From positions 1 through 64,000 of the forward strand of contig JABANP010000265.1 of the NCBI GenBank assembly GCA_013115135.1: DNA of 64,000 nucleotides, given 5' to 3'. This document shows, piece after piece, positions 24,001-35,500 of the stretch (the first letter of the stretch is position 1; every line of letters starts with the position of its first letter). The position numbers were made by a program, and so were the translations under genes. The notes under the pieces were generated by a model, which was not told the DNA's origin, ran no database searches, and saw only the letters and a program-made list of their open reading frames with translations. This DNA comes from Perkinsus olseni (taxonomy: Eukaryota > Perkinsozoa > Perkinsida > Perkinsidae).

Positions 24001-25165
24001 TCCCTGTCGAGACCGTAATAACGCAGCAGGCGATGGTCGAGGAGGGCTCACTCGCATGAACCACTCTACCAGGTACCACTTCTTGTTGATGGAAGTTTCA
24101 TACCGACTGGCAGGCTCAAGATGTGGGTTGAGATCCTGGATGAATCTGAGGTCAGCGACGCTGAATCAGCGTCAGTTGGGCTCTGAGGGGCTATCGATGC
24201 TATTGCAGGCGATGGGTCGGCCAGAGCCCGTGCTGCCCTCAGCGAATAAGGAGATCATTCAGGCTAGGCTAGTCGTGTGGAAGACCAAGGGAGTTCCACC
24301 ACCAGAAGGTCAGTGAGTGGCAGTGAGAAGTTGCAACTGTTCGTGACGAAGACTTCGTTTCAGACGAAGAAGCCTCTCATCAGATAGTGGGTGGGTTCCA
24401 TAGGAGTGATAGCAATGTTGAGATCGACGTGTTCACTGACACTCATTACGGCAGTCTGGACGGGACAGCTACTTTCAACTGGAGAATGCTCTTCGACATG
24501 GAGGTACCGACGTATACCAAGCGAGGCCGACGTCTCTTGGTATAACCAGGTGCCGTGTCACGACCCTGTTATCAAACTGCAGCTGTATCACAACCCTCTG
24601 CTGGGCCAGAAGGTGCCCTTAGGAGAGGCCACATTGGATCTCGTTCACGACACGCTGAGATGCAGGTGCTGTCCTGTAAGCTCTAAAATGCTCTTGATGA
24701 GAAGTGACCTCAGACGGATTCGGCGAGCGGTAGAGTTGCCACGGGGTCAAATTCCGCTGAGTAACCCAGCGTATCCGGGACAATGTCGAGGGTTCATAGA
24801 CTGCCAGATGAAACTCCTACCGATTGAAGAAGCGAGCGCGATGCCCGTTGGTGAGAAAAGTCTTTGGGAATCCGGCAGGGTAGCTGTGCTCGTAGGGTCG
24901 GGAAGAGACACACCGAACAAAGACCCTTATCTGGATCCAGAAGACGCGCACTTGCGAGAGCATCGCTCCGCTCTAGGGAATACGGCTTTTGGTCGTCGCG
25001 CGAAGGAGCTGGGAGAAAGCCTGATGAAAGGTAAGTGTACTTCAGAGGGTGATGGTGAGGGTGGTCTTAGGTGCCAAGGTCATGTTTTATGTGTGGATGC
25101 TGACTGCCACTGTAGGGGGGATAGTGTCCCTCATCATTGCATTGAAAATGTCGGGAATAATATAA
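15093..25165 (+). CDS. ferlin, multi-C2 tail-anchored membrane protein (5' end not found)
   Basis: Ferlins are large Ca2+/lipid-binding proteins of vesicle fusion and membrane repair. The exons follow family order. 15093-15188 and 15272 on: end of C2B (KDELIGACTFGFSR, then GYVNVSVGIYGPGD). About 16405-16485: C2C (DNTRPVWNECL). About 17140-17370: WVNLYYS and EPLESE. About 18730-19125: C2D (GGLSDPFVKMSIGG, TTLNPQWREILEFP). About 19165-19500: RPPKWFAL and an EIQPRV...EVEVL strand. About 23325-23440 and 23664-23910: C2E (TLNPEFNKC, VIDIENRW). 24073-24174: GRLKMWVEI. 24209-24308, 24364-24503 and 24550-24665: C2F (LVVWKTKGVPP, SLDGTATFNWR, LGEATLDL). 24714-25030: tail. 25071-25165: membrane helix (MLTATVGGIVSLIIAL) and TAA. 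C-terminal introns are GT-AG (58, 34, 55, 46, 48 and 40 nt). Exons between 19.5 and 23.3 kb are only partly resolved. Confidence 0.88.
19659..19687. repeat. 13-bp perfect hairpin in a ferlin intron
   Basis: TTGGAGGGTCTAG, a 3-nt TCG loop, then CTAGACCCTCCAA. It lies in the non-coding stretch after the exon ending near 19500. It could be a structured intron element or chance. Confidence 0.8.
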
Positions 25166-25570
25166 TGGTGTCTCACAGCATCTAGATGGAGTTGTCGTGT
25201 TGAGTCAATGGTCCATCGCATTTCGCCCATCAATTGATCCTTGCTTGCCAGATATGCAATGCAGTTTCAAAGTTCGTTAGTGGAAACACGCCGGAACTAT
25301 ATTGGTTGAACCAACTAACCTACCAACGAACCACATTTAACAAAGGCTCGCCTTTGGAAGTAACTTTCTCTCAATCGTCGCTGCCATAATCAGAAGTCAT
25401 AATATCAGGTAGCCATAACGACGATTCCTTCGATTATACAATGTTCCATCGCGTCCTACGACAGTAGCGCTCCCATTGACTAGTTGATAAATCTCCTCGT
25501 AGTGTCAATTGCGATCGCTGTTGAAGAGTTGGTTCGGGTCTTTCTTTTCGTCATCTTTGGTTCACTCGCC
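25166..25570. other. ferlin 3' flank
   Basis: The first 92 bases (25166-25257) are duplicated almost identically at 32022-32113 as part of a broken ferlin copy. Beyond that no feature is seen apart from a short TTGGTTGAACCAA palindrome near 25302. Confidence 0.6.
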
Positions 25571-26579
25571 ATGGACAAATCCTCGCGGTTACCGAGATCG
25601 GAAGGCCCGTCGGGACGGGCTATTGCGAGTATTCGTTCAGGGTGCAGGTGGGCCATCGCGTCGCGACTCGTGATAACCGCGAACGCGTGGTTCGCTGGAC
25701 GTGTTACCGTTCACGATGAGTTTATTGTTCCGCAGGAGGTTCCTGTACCCGTCACCGTGGCCTTCTGTAGTAGTATCTGAAGATGGCCTGCGTGCCACTC
25801 GCCTGAAAGGGTCAGGAAAATCGTGTGAAAATAGGGCTATTGGGGCTGAGCCTCTGAAGCGCCATGACACTATTTTATCCCTGTTCTATTCTGTTGAAGT
25901 GGGTTCACTATCGCGGAAACTCGTTGGAGGCCTCAGAATGGGGTTGACTTCCACAACTGCAAAAGGTATAGCTCGCCATCGTAGTGTGGCGCACACGCTC
26001 ATGATAGACATCCCGGGGAGGGAAACCCGGAGTGCGCGGCGTTTACATGAAGGGAGCGTAGTAAGTAGTCTGCGAGAGACTCACTTTTGCATGATAACGC
26101 TAGCTTGGTAGCTGCTGTCGACAGGTCACGCTGGCGGTGGGATTGGATGGTAGAGTATCTGTGCTCATCGATGATTATCCCGTACACAGCCAAAGCTTGA
26201 GCCAGCCGTTTCTACGTGGCTCTGCCCCGATATTTCCAATTCTTGAGCTGTCGCGTCAAACAAGCGAGGTCCGAGTCCCTCGCCGCCGGCAAGTTGCCGG
26301 TCGGGCGATCCTTATCATCCCAAAAAGCATTTCGCATTTCTGCAATTAGGTGACTCTCGTGGCCGATACGGAACTATCTAATAGTATTGCTGTGTTCATG
26401 CTACAAGGTTCCCGTGAGCATATCTCTGATCCGAGTAATAATAACTCGATGATTCTTTTGGACCTCATGGTGAGATTCTCAATCTTCCTGTATTGACTTG
26501 TCTTCTCTAGGGAGCCACATCACAACAGTGCGAGACCCTGCCGGTGGGCGTGGCCTCCGCAGCCATCACAGGTACCACA
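25571..26579 (+). CDS. neuralized-homology (NHR) domain protein, plus copy, partial model
   Basis: NHR domains are about 150-residue beta-sandwiches of the SPRY type, found in Neuralized-family proteins. One exon reads SVVVSEDGLRATRLKGSG, AIGAEPLKRHDTILSLFYS and LRMGLTSTTAKG, matching the pattern V-V-(S)-x-D-G ... P-L ... L-x-x-G-L-T. It ends at a donor near 25965. A second exon opens at 26125 after ACAG with TLAVGLDGRVSVLIDDYP and FPILELSRQTSEVRV, the usual G-x-V-x-x-x-(V/I)-x-(D/N)-G and P-x-x-(D/E)-L strands. Further exons near 26397-26470 and 26512-26578 are suggested by SNNNSMILLDLM and following Gly/Ala. The start at 25571 is a guess. It is paralogous to the minus-strand gene at 29136-30425. 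Confidence 0.6.
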
Positions 26580-26714
26580 CTAGTATATTATAGGAACCCG
26601 GCTATTTAAGCACCATTATCAGTGGACTCAAGGATGTTCCGAAACCTTGTGACCACTTTCGAATACGCATTGATCAGTACCGGGTGAGAGTTCAGACCAC
26701 GCGCCCTTGAAATG

Positions 26715-26773
26715 TATACATGAAATACCACGACACGAAAGAGTAACTCTTTCGTGTCGTGGTATTTCATGTA
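26715..26773. repeat. perfect 29-bp-arm palindrome
   Basis: Left arm 26715-26743, a single central base at 26744, right arm 26745-26773, with no mismatch. The arm runs from ATACATGAAATACCACGACA to CACGAAAGAGT. It lies between the two NHR genes and encodes nothing obvious. Confidence 0.95.
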
Positions 26774-27389
26774 TTTCAACTCTTTAAGAGTTGATGATTG
26801 TCTGGAGTCCACACAACAGAAGTTCCGACTCTGGACCGAACCTTCCCGTACATCCTTATCATCCTAACGCGTCGAACGGGTCCATACGAGACATTGACCG
26901 ATTGGACCGGCGAAAATCAGCTAGAAGCACGTCCAAGGTCATCCTGAGGTTCCTCCAGATCTGAACTCTCCTCAGCCAAAGGACGAATACTGTGGCGCGG
27001 AATCTTGCGGTGATAAATGCTCTTATAGCGGCTAATACTGCGTAGATGCCTCCGTTCTTTCTACGATTCCCGAAATGGCAGTGAAACAACTGCGCCAGGC
27101 GAACGATGGCGACTCAACTCAGCGTGTCACGCGTCATGTGATTGAGCGAGATTCGACTGATTGCTGATCGTGCTGATTGATAACGATGCTGGACGTTGTC
27201 CCACAGAATCTGTTTCCGCAACTCTCACCCGCACTGGATTTATGCCGAGATTTATGCGTATTCAAGAGCGCTCACGAGACTCTCGAACACCCTTTACTAA
27301 CAGCACTTCTCGTATTGCAACGAGTGGTTTGAAGTGCTCGTCAAGGCATCAGGACTGTTATATGGCGCATAGCAATGGCGCATGATATG

Positions 27390-28223
27390 CACCTCATTGC
27401 CGATGTCACGGCCAGCAAAAGCGCAATTATTGGACTCTGGTCAGGCAGAGGATTGATGTACGGTCGATTGCAGAAGAAGCTGCTAGAGTAGGCTCAGACT
27501 TTCTCTCGAAGTTCGCATCATTCTCGAAAAGCAGATTCGCAATTCCCAGCCATCTAACTCCACGCGCGCAGCGATATTCGGTCAGACGGTAGAAGATTTG
27601 GCGCAGAAGGAGACTGAGGAACTATACCGAGAAGAGGTCAACTTTCCTGTCCCTGGCATGATGTTCCTTGACTGAACTCGAGAGTCATGAGCGACTCTGA
27701 GTCACTGAATCATAATGGGCCCTTCATTGAGTACGGATTTCGGACTACCTCACTACTCTCTTCAAGCCGGAAGCTCATGAAAAGAGTCTCATCAAACCTA
27801 TGTCTCGTCTCCGTTAGCGACGGTCCATCGTTATCCCGTGCGTGGGAAAACGACGGTCCGTCGGGCCGTGGAGGTGACCACCTCGTTGAGCATCAGCCTG
27901 ATGCCATCAGGTAGCCGAGGTCCAGGCTGAAGCTTTTGAGCTATCCTCGGAAATCCAGGCGTGGATACTAGAGTAATCTGGGATGACTCGTTCCGAGCGA
28001 GTCCGAGTCGCTCGAAGCATTCCAGAGAACTTTGTATGTGAATAGGGAAAGTACTTGAAGTCATGTACTTGTCTTGCTTTGCGATTAGGGAATTTCCTCG
28101 CTAAGTTGTTATCTTGGTCATCACCAGGTCTGCCGAGTTAACCAAAGACATGGAACCATTGCTCAGGGAGCTGAACTTCTACCGCAATCGAATTGAGAGG
28201 TTGAGAGCTCAACAGAGCTCGTG
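27390..28223 (+). CDS. unresolved exons of an unrecognised gene
   Basis: Two stretches look coding. About 27556-27675 encodes AAIFGQTVEDLAQKETEELY and ends at a TGA. About 28129-28223, after a CACCAG acceptor, encodes a charged helical stretch (TKDMEPLLRELNFYRNRIER) before a GTGAGC donor-like site. An upstream frame from 27381 (MAHDMHLIADVTASKSAII) is possible. They may be the 3' half of the plus-strand NHR gene or a separate gene. No domain is recognised with confidence. Confidence 0.3.
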
Positions 28224-29135
28224 AGCATCATTTTCATGACATTAGTTATCGTTCACTGGTGCATAGCATTTCGGCATGTGAGTACTGCCTTGAGTTAATG
28301 AGTTGTTGCGTTGTTATTCCGTCTCTCGATCATTACGCCGGCGAGGGAGCCTGAGAAGTCTGAGGTTGATTCTTCTCCACCGCACGGATGGATCTTTCAT
28401 CAATACGCGCCGACTACTTTGATTCAGACAGTTGACTCACAGCATAAACACGACCCCAGATGGCTTCATAAATGGAATCACTGAGATCGGAGGATCAGTT
28501 CTCATTCTTGCTTGCTCACTTATCAAACCTGGATAGGAAATGGGGTAAACGAGTACCAGTCACACAACAAGCTACTGTGAATTAAGCTCAACCTACAGCG
28601 GCTGTAACTTACAGACTGCCTGTAAGTTACAGGTACCTCAGTAAGGGACACGCCTCAGAAAGGAGACATGTCAACACAAGAAGGAAAACTGAGCTTTGCA
28701 TAGTTCTCTCATAAGCATGGCCATGAGCCCCGTAGCCAGCAGGTAACGAATACGCACTAGTTCCGTAGTTCCGCTAAAGACTCGGCTCGCGGGTTGAGCA
28801 ATAGCGTGCCAGCTCTTAGGTTCGCCTTCGCTCGGCCAACAACGACATGGTGGCAGTGCAAGGCCCTACAACTCCGAACTTCGGGGTCCGAAGGTGCAAC
28901 TACTAGTTGCCAACTAGCGAACCTTTCAAGCTGAAGCAAAGACTAATGACCTTGCAACAGTCCGTCGGTAACGGGCGCTTCAAGCCGAGAAACTCCAGTG
29001 AGCGGGTATATGATGTATAACTCAAGACAAAAGTTGTACGAGGCAAAGCCAAGACTGCATGGTAAATCACTAGGCGACAAGGCGATCAAAGGACCCTGAG
29101 GTGTTCGAACCTCAGTGGTCCGAAGAAGCTCTAGC
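28224..29135. other. no gene resolved; one short double hairpin
   Basis: Only short frames. At 28602-28632 lies CTGTAACTTACAG, ACTGC, CTGTAAGTTACAG: a 13-bp perfect stem whose arms are themselves near-palindromes. Confidence 0.5.
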
Positions 29136-30425
29136 CTAATCATCGGCAACAAGTCTCCAACCTATCTCCGAGCTATCATCGGAAGATGAACTGGAGAAGC
29201 CCGAAGATGAGCTAGGATACCTTCGAATCGGCCCCTCAACATCACCGCTCGAATCAGTTTCGGACGAAGCGAACGAGCTGGAATCTTCTTGATCAGAAAG
29301 AGGTTCTCCATAGTCGAGTTGTTCCATGGTCGAAGCTACATCATGGGGCAGCTCCGCGTCTGGAGCCAGCATAACCTAACAGTGGGCGCGAGAAAGGAGA
29401 GCACTTCACCTCGTAGAGTCGTACCTGAATCGCCTCTCCCGATAATTCCACGATCGGATATACCGAGACACAGCCTCGTAGGGGGACTCCGGACGGGCAC
29501 TTTATGTCAACGTGGTTACCATCGACAAATATGTACATACGACCGTTCAACCCCACTGCAAGCGTGATCTGACACTCAGAGAATACGCTGGCGATGTCCA
29601 CGGTTGACTACGCAGTGCGTAGTTCGGGTGTGCAGTACGCACCACGCAGCCTCCTTGCGGGCCGGTTCTTAATCGCGGCCCGCTCCACCTGTAAGTCTTG
29701 GATTTGCCACACCAGGTAGGGGAAAACATCCTCCTTCTTAAACCCACTATAAAAGTGCCCGGAACTTTATTGGCAGTCTTTGGTAGTGACTCGCCCTGAT
29801 TAGAAGACACTATAAAAGCTACTGCCAAGCGTTGTTTAATCACTCACTTTTCTTATACTGTCTCTGATATTCTCGGGAGACGTCAGAGTCACGCCGATTG
29901 CCAAACTCCTTGAGACCAATACCCCAGCTGATACTATTTCAATGGAGTAGAAAAAAGCCAGGAATCTACTATGACGTGTTAGCGGCTGAGCTCCTATAGC
30001 TATCCTGCCCGGAGCAACTCCCGAGTAGGCTGAGTCCCCAGGAAATATACGTAGGCCTCGTGTGAGGACTGTGCCATGTTCGGACAAAAATACGTCTCGC
30101 CATGGAGATGGGTCAAGGAAGGATCTACAACAACATCGTCCAGTCCATTATTTGAATACACGGCAAAGAATATAGCATGGCCTCTCAGGACACATCTGAC
30201 AGCCGACGACACCTCACCTGCATCCAGATCTAACGTTCGGTATTCTTTCCACTGCATCGCCATCCTCGCCAACAGAAGACTAAGACATACATTTTGGGAT
30301 AACGACCGGCATTTTTTGATATCCACCTCTATCACTAGATTCCGCAGCACATCTTTGTTGAAACGACCTCCTATGAATCTCTGAATCGCTGCCTGCGCTG
30401 CCGCCGCACCATTTCTGTTCGACAT
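29136..30425 (-). CDS. neuralized-homology (NHR) domain protein, minus copy
   Basis: Four exons close perfectly: 30425-30086, 29999-29848, 29568-29410 and 29375-29136, giving 891 nt and 296 residues from ATG to TAG. All three introns are GT-AG. Residues 1-80 are unrecognised. The NHR-like part follows: IFFAVYSNNGLDDVVVDP, then across the first splice YFSIGAQPL, FLAFFYSIEI, LAIGVTLTSPENI, then ITLAVGLNGRMYIFVDG and YPIVELSGEAIQVRL. These match the family's F-S-x-x-P-L, G-V-T, G-x-x-x-x-(F/Y)-V-(D/N)-G and P-x-x-(D/E)-L-x-G strands. The C-terminal 80 residues are an acidic Ser-rich tail. No RING is present, so it is not a standard Neuralized E3; a protein-interaction role is inferred. It is an inverted paralogue of the gene at 25571-26579. 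Confidence 0.78.
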
Positions 30426-31843
30426 CTCATTCGGCGACTCAGCTGATCTTGAGAAAAACACATACAGCAATACCACGCGATCCAATGTCCCACCTAGTGA
30501 CGGGAGAAGGACCACACCTTGAAGGTCGCATCGCGACAAAAGATTGCATTACTGGCGCTGGTAGCCCTAGTCGAACCAACGTTCGAGCCTGAGAGAACAG
30601 AGTGTGCACTGAAGAAGCGCGTGATTTTCCTACGATTCTTTGTGCTTCAGCCATTGTGTCCGCCTCTTGATGCTCGATGTCAGAAGTTCTATGTGTTGCA
30701 ACAGGAACCGTCCGCGACCTATATTGACTGTTCAACAATAGCAAGTTTCCTCGAGAAATGCTTTCCCATCATGACCTGAATCTTCCTCGCACGCGTGGCG
30801 CCGAAAGGATAGTGTATTCCCACAGAAGCTCACTTAAACGAGTACCAAGACGATCATCCCCCTTTTCCGACTCTGATGGAGAATGATTAAGAGTATTATC
30901 GTCAGACATGTGTTGAAACTCTCTAAGAGGGCCGCCCAGTAAAGGGCTAGGTGGGCAGTTCCAAAATTAGCACGAACCCAAAATCAGAGCCGACTCGCAG
31001 AGAAATTTTCCAGTATCAAACGTGAAGGGCATCGAGAGATTGTCGGTGTTCAAAGGGTCTAAGATCTTCCCACACCGCCCTACAGCCTCTTGCGGAGAGC
31101 TTGTTGAAAGGAATTCGATGATCGCCCGCCGCTGTCGGTTGGCGCAGGCTTACAGAAATGATATTCTGGGAATATGCAAGATTGCAAGATGATCTTACTA
31201 GTGGGCTAGTCCCGCCGGCTGGAATGCCGTCAAGGCTGGCACTGATTGAAGCCAGAGGTGTACTCTATCGCAACGCAACTTGTGACCTGGTATCGACTTG
31301 CAATGAATAACGAGGTCACGCATTATATGTTGTGGGCAATTTTGATCGTCGCTCGCCTTCTATTCATCAGCGTATCTGGACTCCTGAGTATCTTAGTCTG
31401 GAGCGCATAGTTCCGTTTCTGTTCAAGAGAAGGCTCGTCTATAGGTGTGTATACTGCAGAGAAGGACCATCCGTATGGCGGCTATTCAAACAAGCTGGAC
31501 TGCCCGATGCAGCATGACGCTATTACACTCATTGGACTTACGATGACGGAGTCCGTCAGACGAACACCGAATGAAAGAGGAGTGCCATGCGGAGACGTTG
31601 CCATGAGCATTCGTGACTTGGAAGTTATTGTTTGTGTGCCGATCGCCTGCATCAGTAAAATTCATAAGAAGAACGACTCACCTATAGGATCGTGAATAGT
31701 AACGTGGGCCCTTAGGGTGCATTCACTCTCGTTCCCACCAAAATTGTACGAATTTTTTCGATGGAGGATCAGGCGCGGCGAAGGACTCCCCAGATGTTCT
31801 TATATCACAAAAAGCCGAGGCGAGGAGACATCGTGGACTGAGA
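30426..31843. other. no gene resolved
   Basis: Frames at 30519-30779 and 31332-31695 (plus) and 30439-30744 (minus) are open but carry no recognised motif. This includes the upstream flank of the minus NHR gene. Confidence 0.4.
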
Positions 31844-32113
31844 CGCATGAAGATTCTGGATGAATCTGAGATCCCCGTCAGTTGGATGGTGGGAAGCTAT
31901 CGATGCCTTGCAGCCGATGGATGGGTCGGGGCCCTTTGCTGCCCTCAGCAGGAGCAGTGCTGGTGCTGTAGGGGGGATAATGTCCCTCATCATTGCATTG
32001 AAAATGTCGGGAATAATATAATGGTGTCTCACAGCATCTAGATGGAGTTGTCGTGTTGAGTCAATGGTCCGTCGCATTTCGGCCATCAATTGATCCTTGC
32101 TTGCCAGATATGC
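31844..32113 (+). pseudogene. broken partial copy of the ferlin 3' end
   Basis: 31846-31955 resembles ferlin 24130-24245 (TTCTGGATGAATCTGAG, the GCTATCGATGC stretch, GCTGCCCTCAGC). 31967-32113 is nearly identical to 25111-25257, covering the membrane helix, stop codon and 92 bases of 3' flank. The roughly 870 bp between those blocks in the parent are missing here. The helix codons (SLIIALKMSGII, stop at 32019-32021) remain open, but without the C2F domain the copy cannot make a ferlin. It is an internally deleted duplicate rather than a processed one, because intron and flank sequence are included. Confidence 0.85.
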
Positions 32114-32592
32114 GGCGATGAAGCCTGTATTTCTCCTGCTTGCTATGGTGCTGACGCATGGTGCATGATGAGAGTGCCACTGTAATTGCCATCATCCGAT
32201 CAATCGCGCACTGACCGAATGAGTGTAGAATCGGAGTTCATTGTTGAAAGCAGACCATTGATATCCCTCACTGCCGCCTTGGGTTTAAGCTGCCGTCCTC
32301 TCGCCCCGTGCGCCAGTTTGGTTTCTGGCCTAAAGGTTCAGATTATTCTACCTACTTTTTCTCGCAGTATATACAATCACCGAGTCGTTATGCTCGAGAA
32401 TGACGAGGGTTGGCCTAGAAAGGCACTCGTTCCTCAGCCACAGTCCACCGAGATCATATAAGCATAACATAAGAGTTGTCATGATGACAGTAAGGCACAT
32501 TAGAAGCATCAGTTGGTGTCCGTGATGGCGACCTTCGCGGCCAACAGCATTACCCTAGGTGCCGTAGTTCGCTCAGGTTACTTGTTCGATGA
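32114..32592. other. intergenic, promoter side of the fusion gene
   Basis: No coding or RNA feature seen. Confidence 0.4.
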
Positions 32593-35500
32593 ATGACCCA
32601 TTCTACTCCATACGAGCTGGATCCAGTATTACAGCGTCTTCAAGGTGACTGGATTGGCCTGCCTACTACGGCTGCCATCAGGGTCGAGGGAAGAAAAGTT
32701 AATTTCAACGGCGTGCCGCTGTTGGGTCGACTCGTTCGGCATTCTGATGGCCGAGTGTCCATCTCCCAGTGGGTTGCCTACCCTGAGAAGGAGGACCTAC
32801 CTGATGAGGAGTTGACTTGGTTTATCATCTCCAAGCAAGGCCCCGTGGAGAGTACGAGGTGGGTCCGATCTTTGCCCCAGGCTGGACACGTTGATGAGCT
32901 CAGTAGAATGAAGAGGTCCAGCTCTTCGTTCCAGCTTCGCCAGCCAGGCGGAGGAAATGCAAGGGAGGTTGAGAATGCAAGAGTGGAGGCCCGGACCTAT
33001 TCTAGCGGCGTAACTGCCGGGGTGCCAGTATCCCCAAATCGATGGACCTTGCGTGCGGAGAAGCTCGGGCGAGACATGACTTGGCTGAAGGATTTTGTGG
33101 AGAAGATACTGGTGTCGATCGGGGCGGCGACGAAGGTGGAGGACGTATCGCAGGCGGTGGTATCTTGCAGCGGCCTTGAGCTCATTATCTGGTGCTTGAG
33201 CGTTTCCATCAACCGTGTGAGGGAAGGCGGTAATGGTGTCGAGGAGAAGGTTCGTGGGCCAAACATCTCGGGGACGCTGTGTAGGCAGATGGATGGGCAG
33301 GTTGAGAGCGCAGCGTTGTTGCTCTGCTGGAAAGACGGCGTGTTCTCATGCAAGAGGTTGCGGGTTCAATCCCAGAAGAAAGATGGGAAGTTGTGTCTCC
33401 GCCTTCATCACTATGAACTTTCGTCGTCCACCCTGCGAGAATGGCACCGCGGGGAGGCCTCACTGGAAGACGGCTGCACCCTCAAAGTCATGCGGCCCAC
33501 CCGTGAACTTGCCGAAGTCGTCCACACCAACGTTCAAGCTAACTCCTTCCATCTCGGGAGGTATCTGTCGGGTTTGGTCGATGACTGCCGTACGGTAGAC
33601 CGGGCGCGATGGCTGCTGAGTCGGTGGTATCATGATCATGTCGCGGGCACTGGCGTCCACCTAGGCCTCTTCGATCGTTCGGGGTCCTTCCTCGGCGTTT
33701 CTGAGGTTGAACGACGACCTCTGCATGATGAGGTTGTTGGTGTAGTTGAGTACTGGCTGACCAGAGATGCCTGTGGCAAGGGCCTAGCTCAGAGGATGTT
33801 TCAAGCCACTATGAAATATGCTGTGCAGGAGCTCGGTATCACAACCTTCCATCTTGACATCCATCCAGACAACACTACCTCAGCGGCGACTGCTATGAAG
33901 TCGGGTGGGAAGCAGGCGAAGTCTCGCAAGGAGCCAAGAGGACAGGGCGGTCGAAATGCTTTGACGAGCACTCAGACCTTCGACGTTTTCAAGATAGACG
34001 CCAGAGGAATGGGGCCTTCCTGTGGTAGCATAGAGGCGAGTAGAAGATTTTGGATGGGACCGTGGGTGGAAAACAGAGTGGCGACTGGGAGGGAGAAAAT
34101 GAAGGAGCTGAAGAAGACGGTATTGCACATAGGTGAGGAGCTTGCCAAAGTGAGTTCACAAGGTGGTCAAAGATTCCCTGATCGCTGAATGATGGCTCTA
34201 CTGCCACCGCGGCCCATTCGTGTGTATCAGGATGAGCGGGATTTCGAGAAGTTTGGCCTGAGTGTTAGCGACCGTCGCATGAGCACGGCCAGGGCGTTTA
34301 TAGAGTGGCAGAGAGGCATCACTGAGGCTCAAACCCAGCTCTCCAGTGTAGGCTTCTAAGGGTCGGTGGCGTTGGTAATCGGCGGTCCTAGGTGGAGCGG
34401 AGGATTTCCAACGACCAAGAGACCATCGACCGATTAACGATGAGAACGGAGCGGCTTAATGAGAGCCAAGAGATGTCGAGGAGGCGTCTGTCGGAACTAG
34501 AGGGACTTGATAAACAGAGCGGAGAGCAGCTCCGTGAGGTCGAGCAGGTGATTCGATGCCTACTGGGGTACGGTGACGGAGTTCACAATAGACCACATCT
34601 AGGCTTTCTTGGATTCCATACTGGAGCAACTTATCATTTATTTTCTGCATTTCTAAGTCAGTTTCACCCACTAAGTATCTCACGCCGTAGTGGAAATTTT
34701 CCGAGAAATTTGGAAATGAGAGAATGTCCATCAGGTAAAGAGCGATCTTGCCGAACTGGAGCAGAAGAGGCTGATGGTGAAGGGTAATATTACCGAGCTG
34801 GAAAGGAGACTTTCGGCCTCAAAAGAGTGGCAGAAATCACTGAAGGCGATCGTGGATGCTCCGCGTAGCATACCAGAGGCAGATGGACCCTCTCGGCGCG
34901 CAGTGGTCGCTTTGGAGAGGGTGGAGTCTCGGCGAGCAGCGCTGGTGGAAGCACGGCAGAAAGGGGAGGAGCAGTCCGTAAAATTGGCGAATTATGATAA
35001 ACTCCGCTCCGCTGCGAAGCTCGTCGAGAAGCTGACTGCCGCATCTTCGGTGTCTTTCGATTGCAAATATCGGGCCGACAGTCGGGCCCGCGCTGTCAGT
35101 GCGGACAGGACGAGCTCGACCCGAGCCGGGCGGGGCAGCTCTGCACGGCGCACGAGAAGCGCAGAGCGGCAGTGGTATTACCCTGATGTCCCTCATCCTA
35201 GGACCCTCGGGGACTGGTATTACTCACTTGACATCCCAGTGGTTGGCGACAACGTTCTCGTCTCGTGCTTGCAGCGAGGGTTCAGCTCAGCCGACAACGA
35301 GTTTTGGTTGGTACTGGTAGTTAGCTCCTATCAACAGGCCTGCCAAGGCCGCCGTCGAATGTGGTTGGAGTTCCTGAGGGAGATCCATGCCGGAAAAGTG
35401 TCAGGAAAGCAACTTCGGTGCTCGGTCCTGGACCTGAGTACCGCCGGCCATGAGAGTCGAGAGAAGCTAGTATCGTGGCTGGATCTCGACTTCTTCGATC

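Noticed and set aside
29341..29567. Plus-strand frames within the NHR gene region
   Set aside because: They overlap the well-supported minus exons and show no motif.
32997..33598. Antisense and alternate-frame openings inside the GNAT fusion gene
   Set aside because: Shadows of a continuous 519-codon coding exon.
34150..34200. Two adjacent genes with stop at 34186-34188 and ATG at 34192
   Set aside because: A strong GTGAGT donor at 34150 and acceptor at 34230 join the frames in phase 0; a three-base gap between genes is implausible here.
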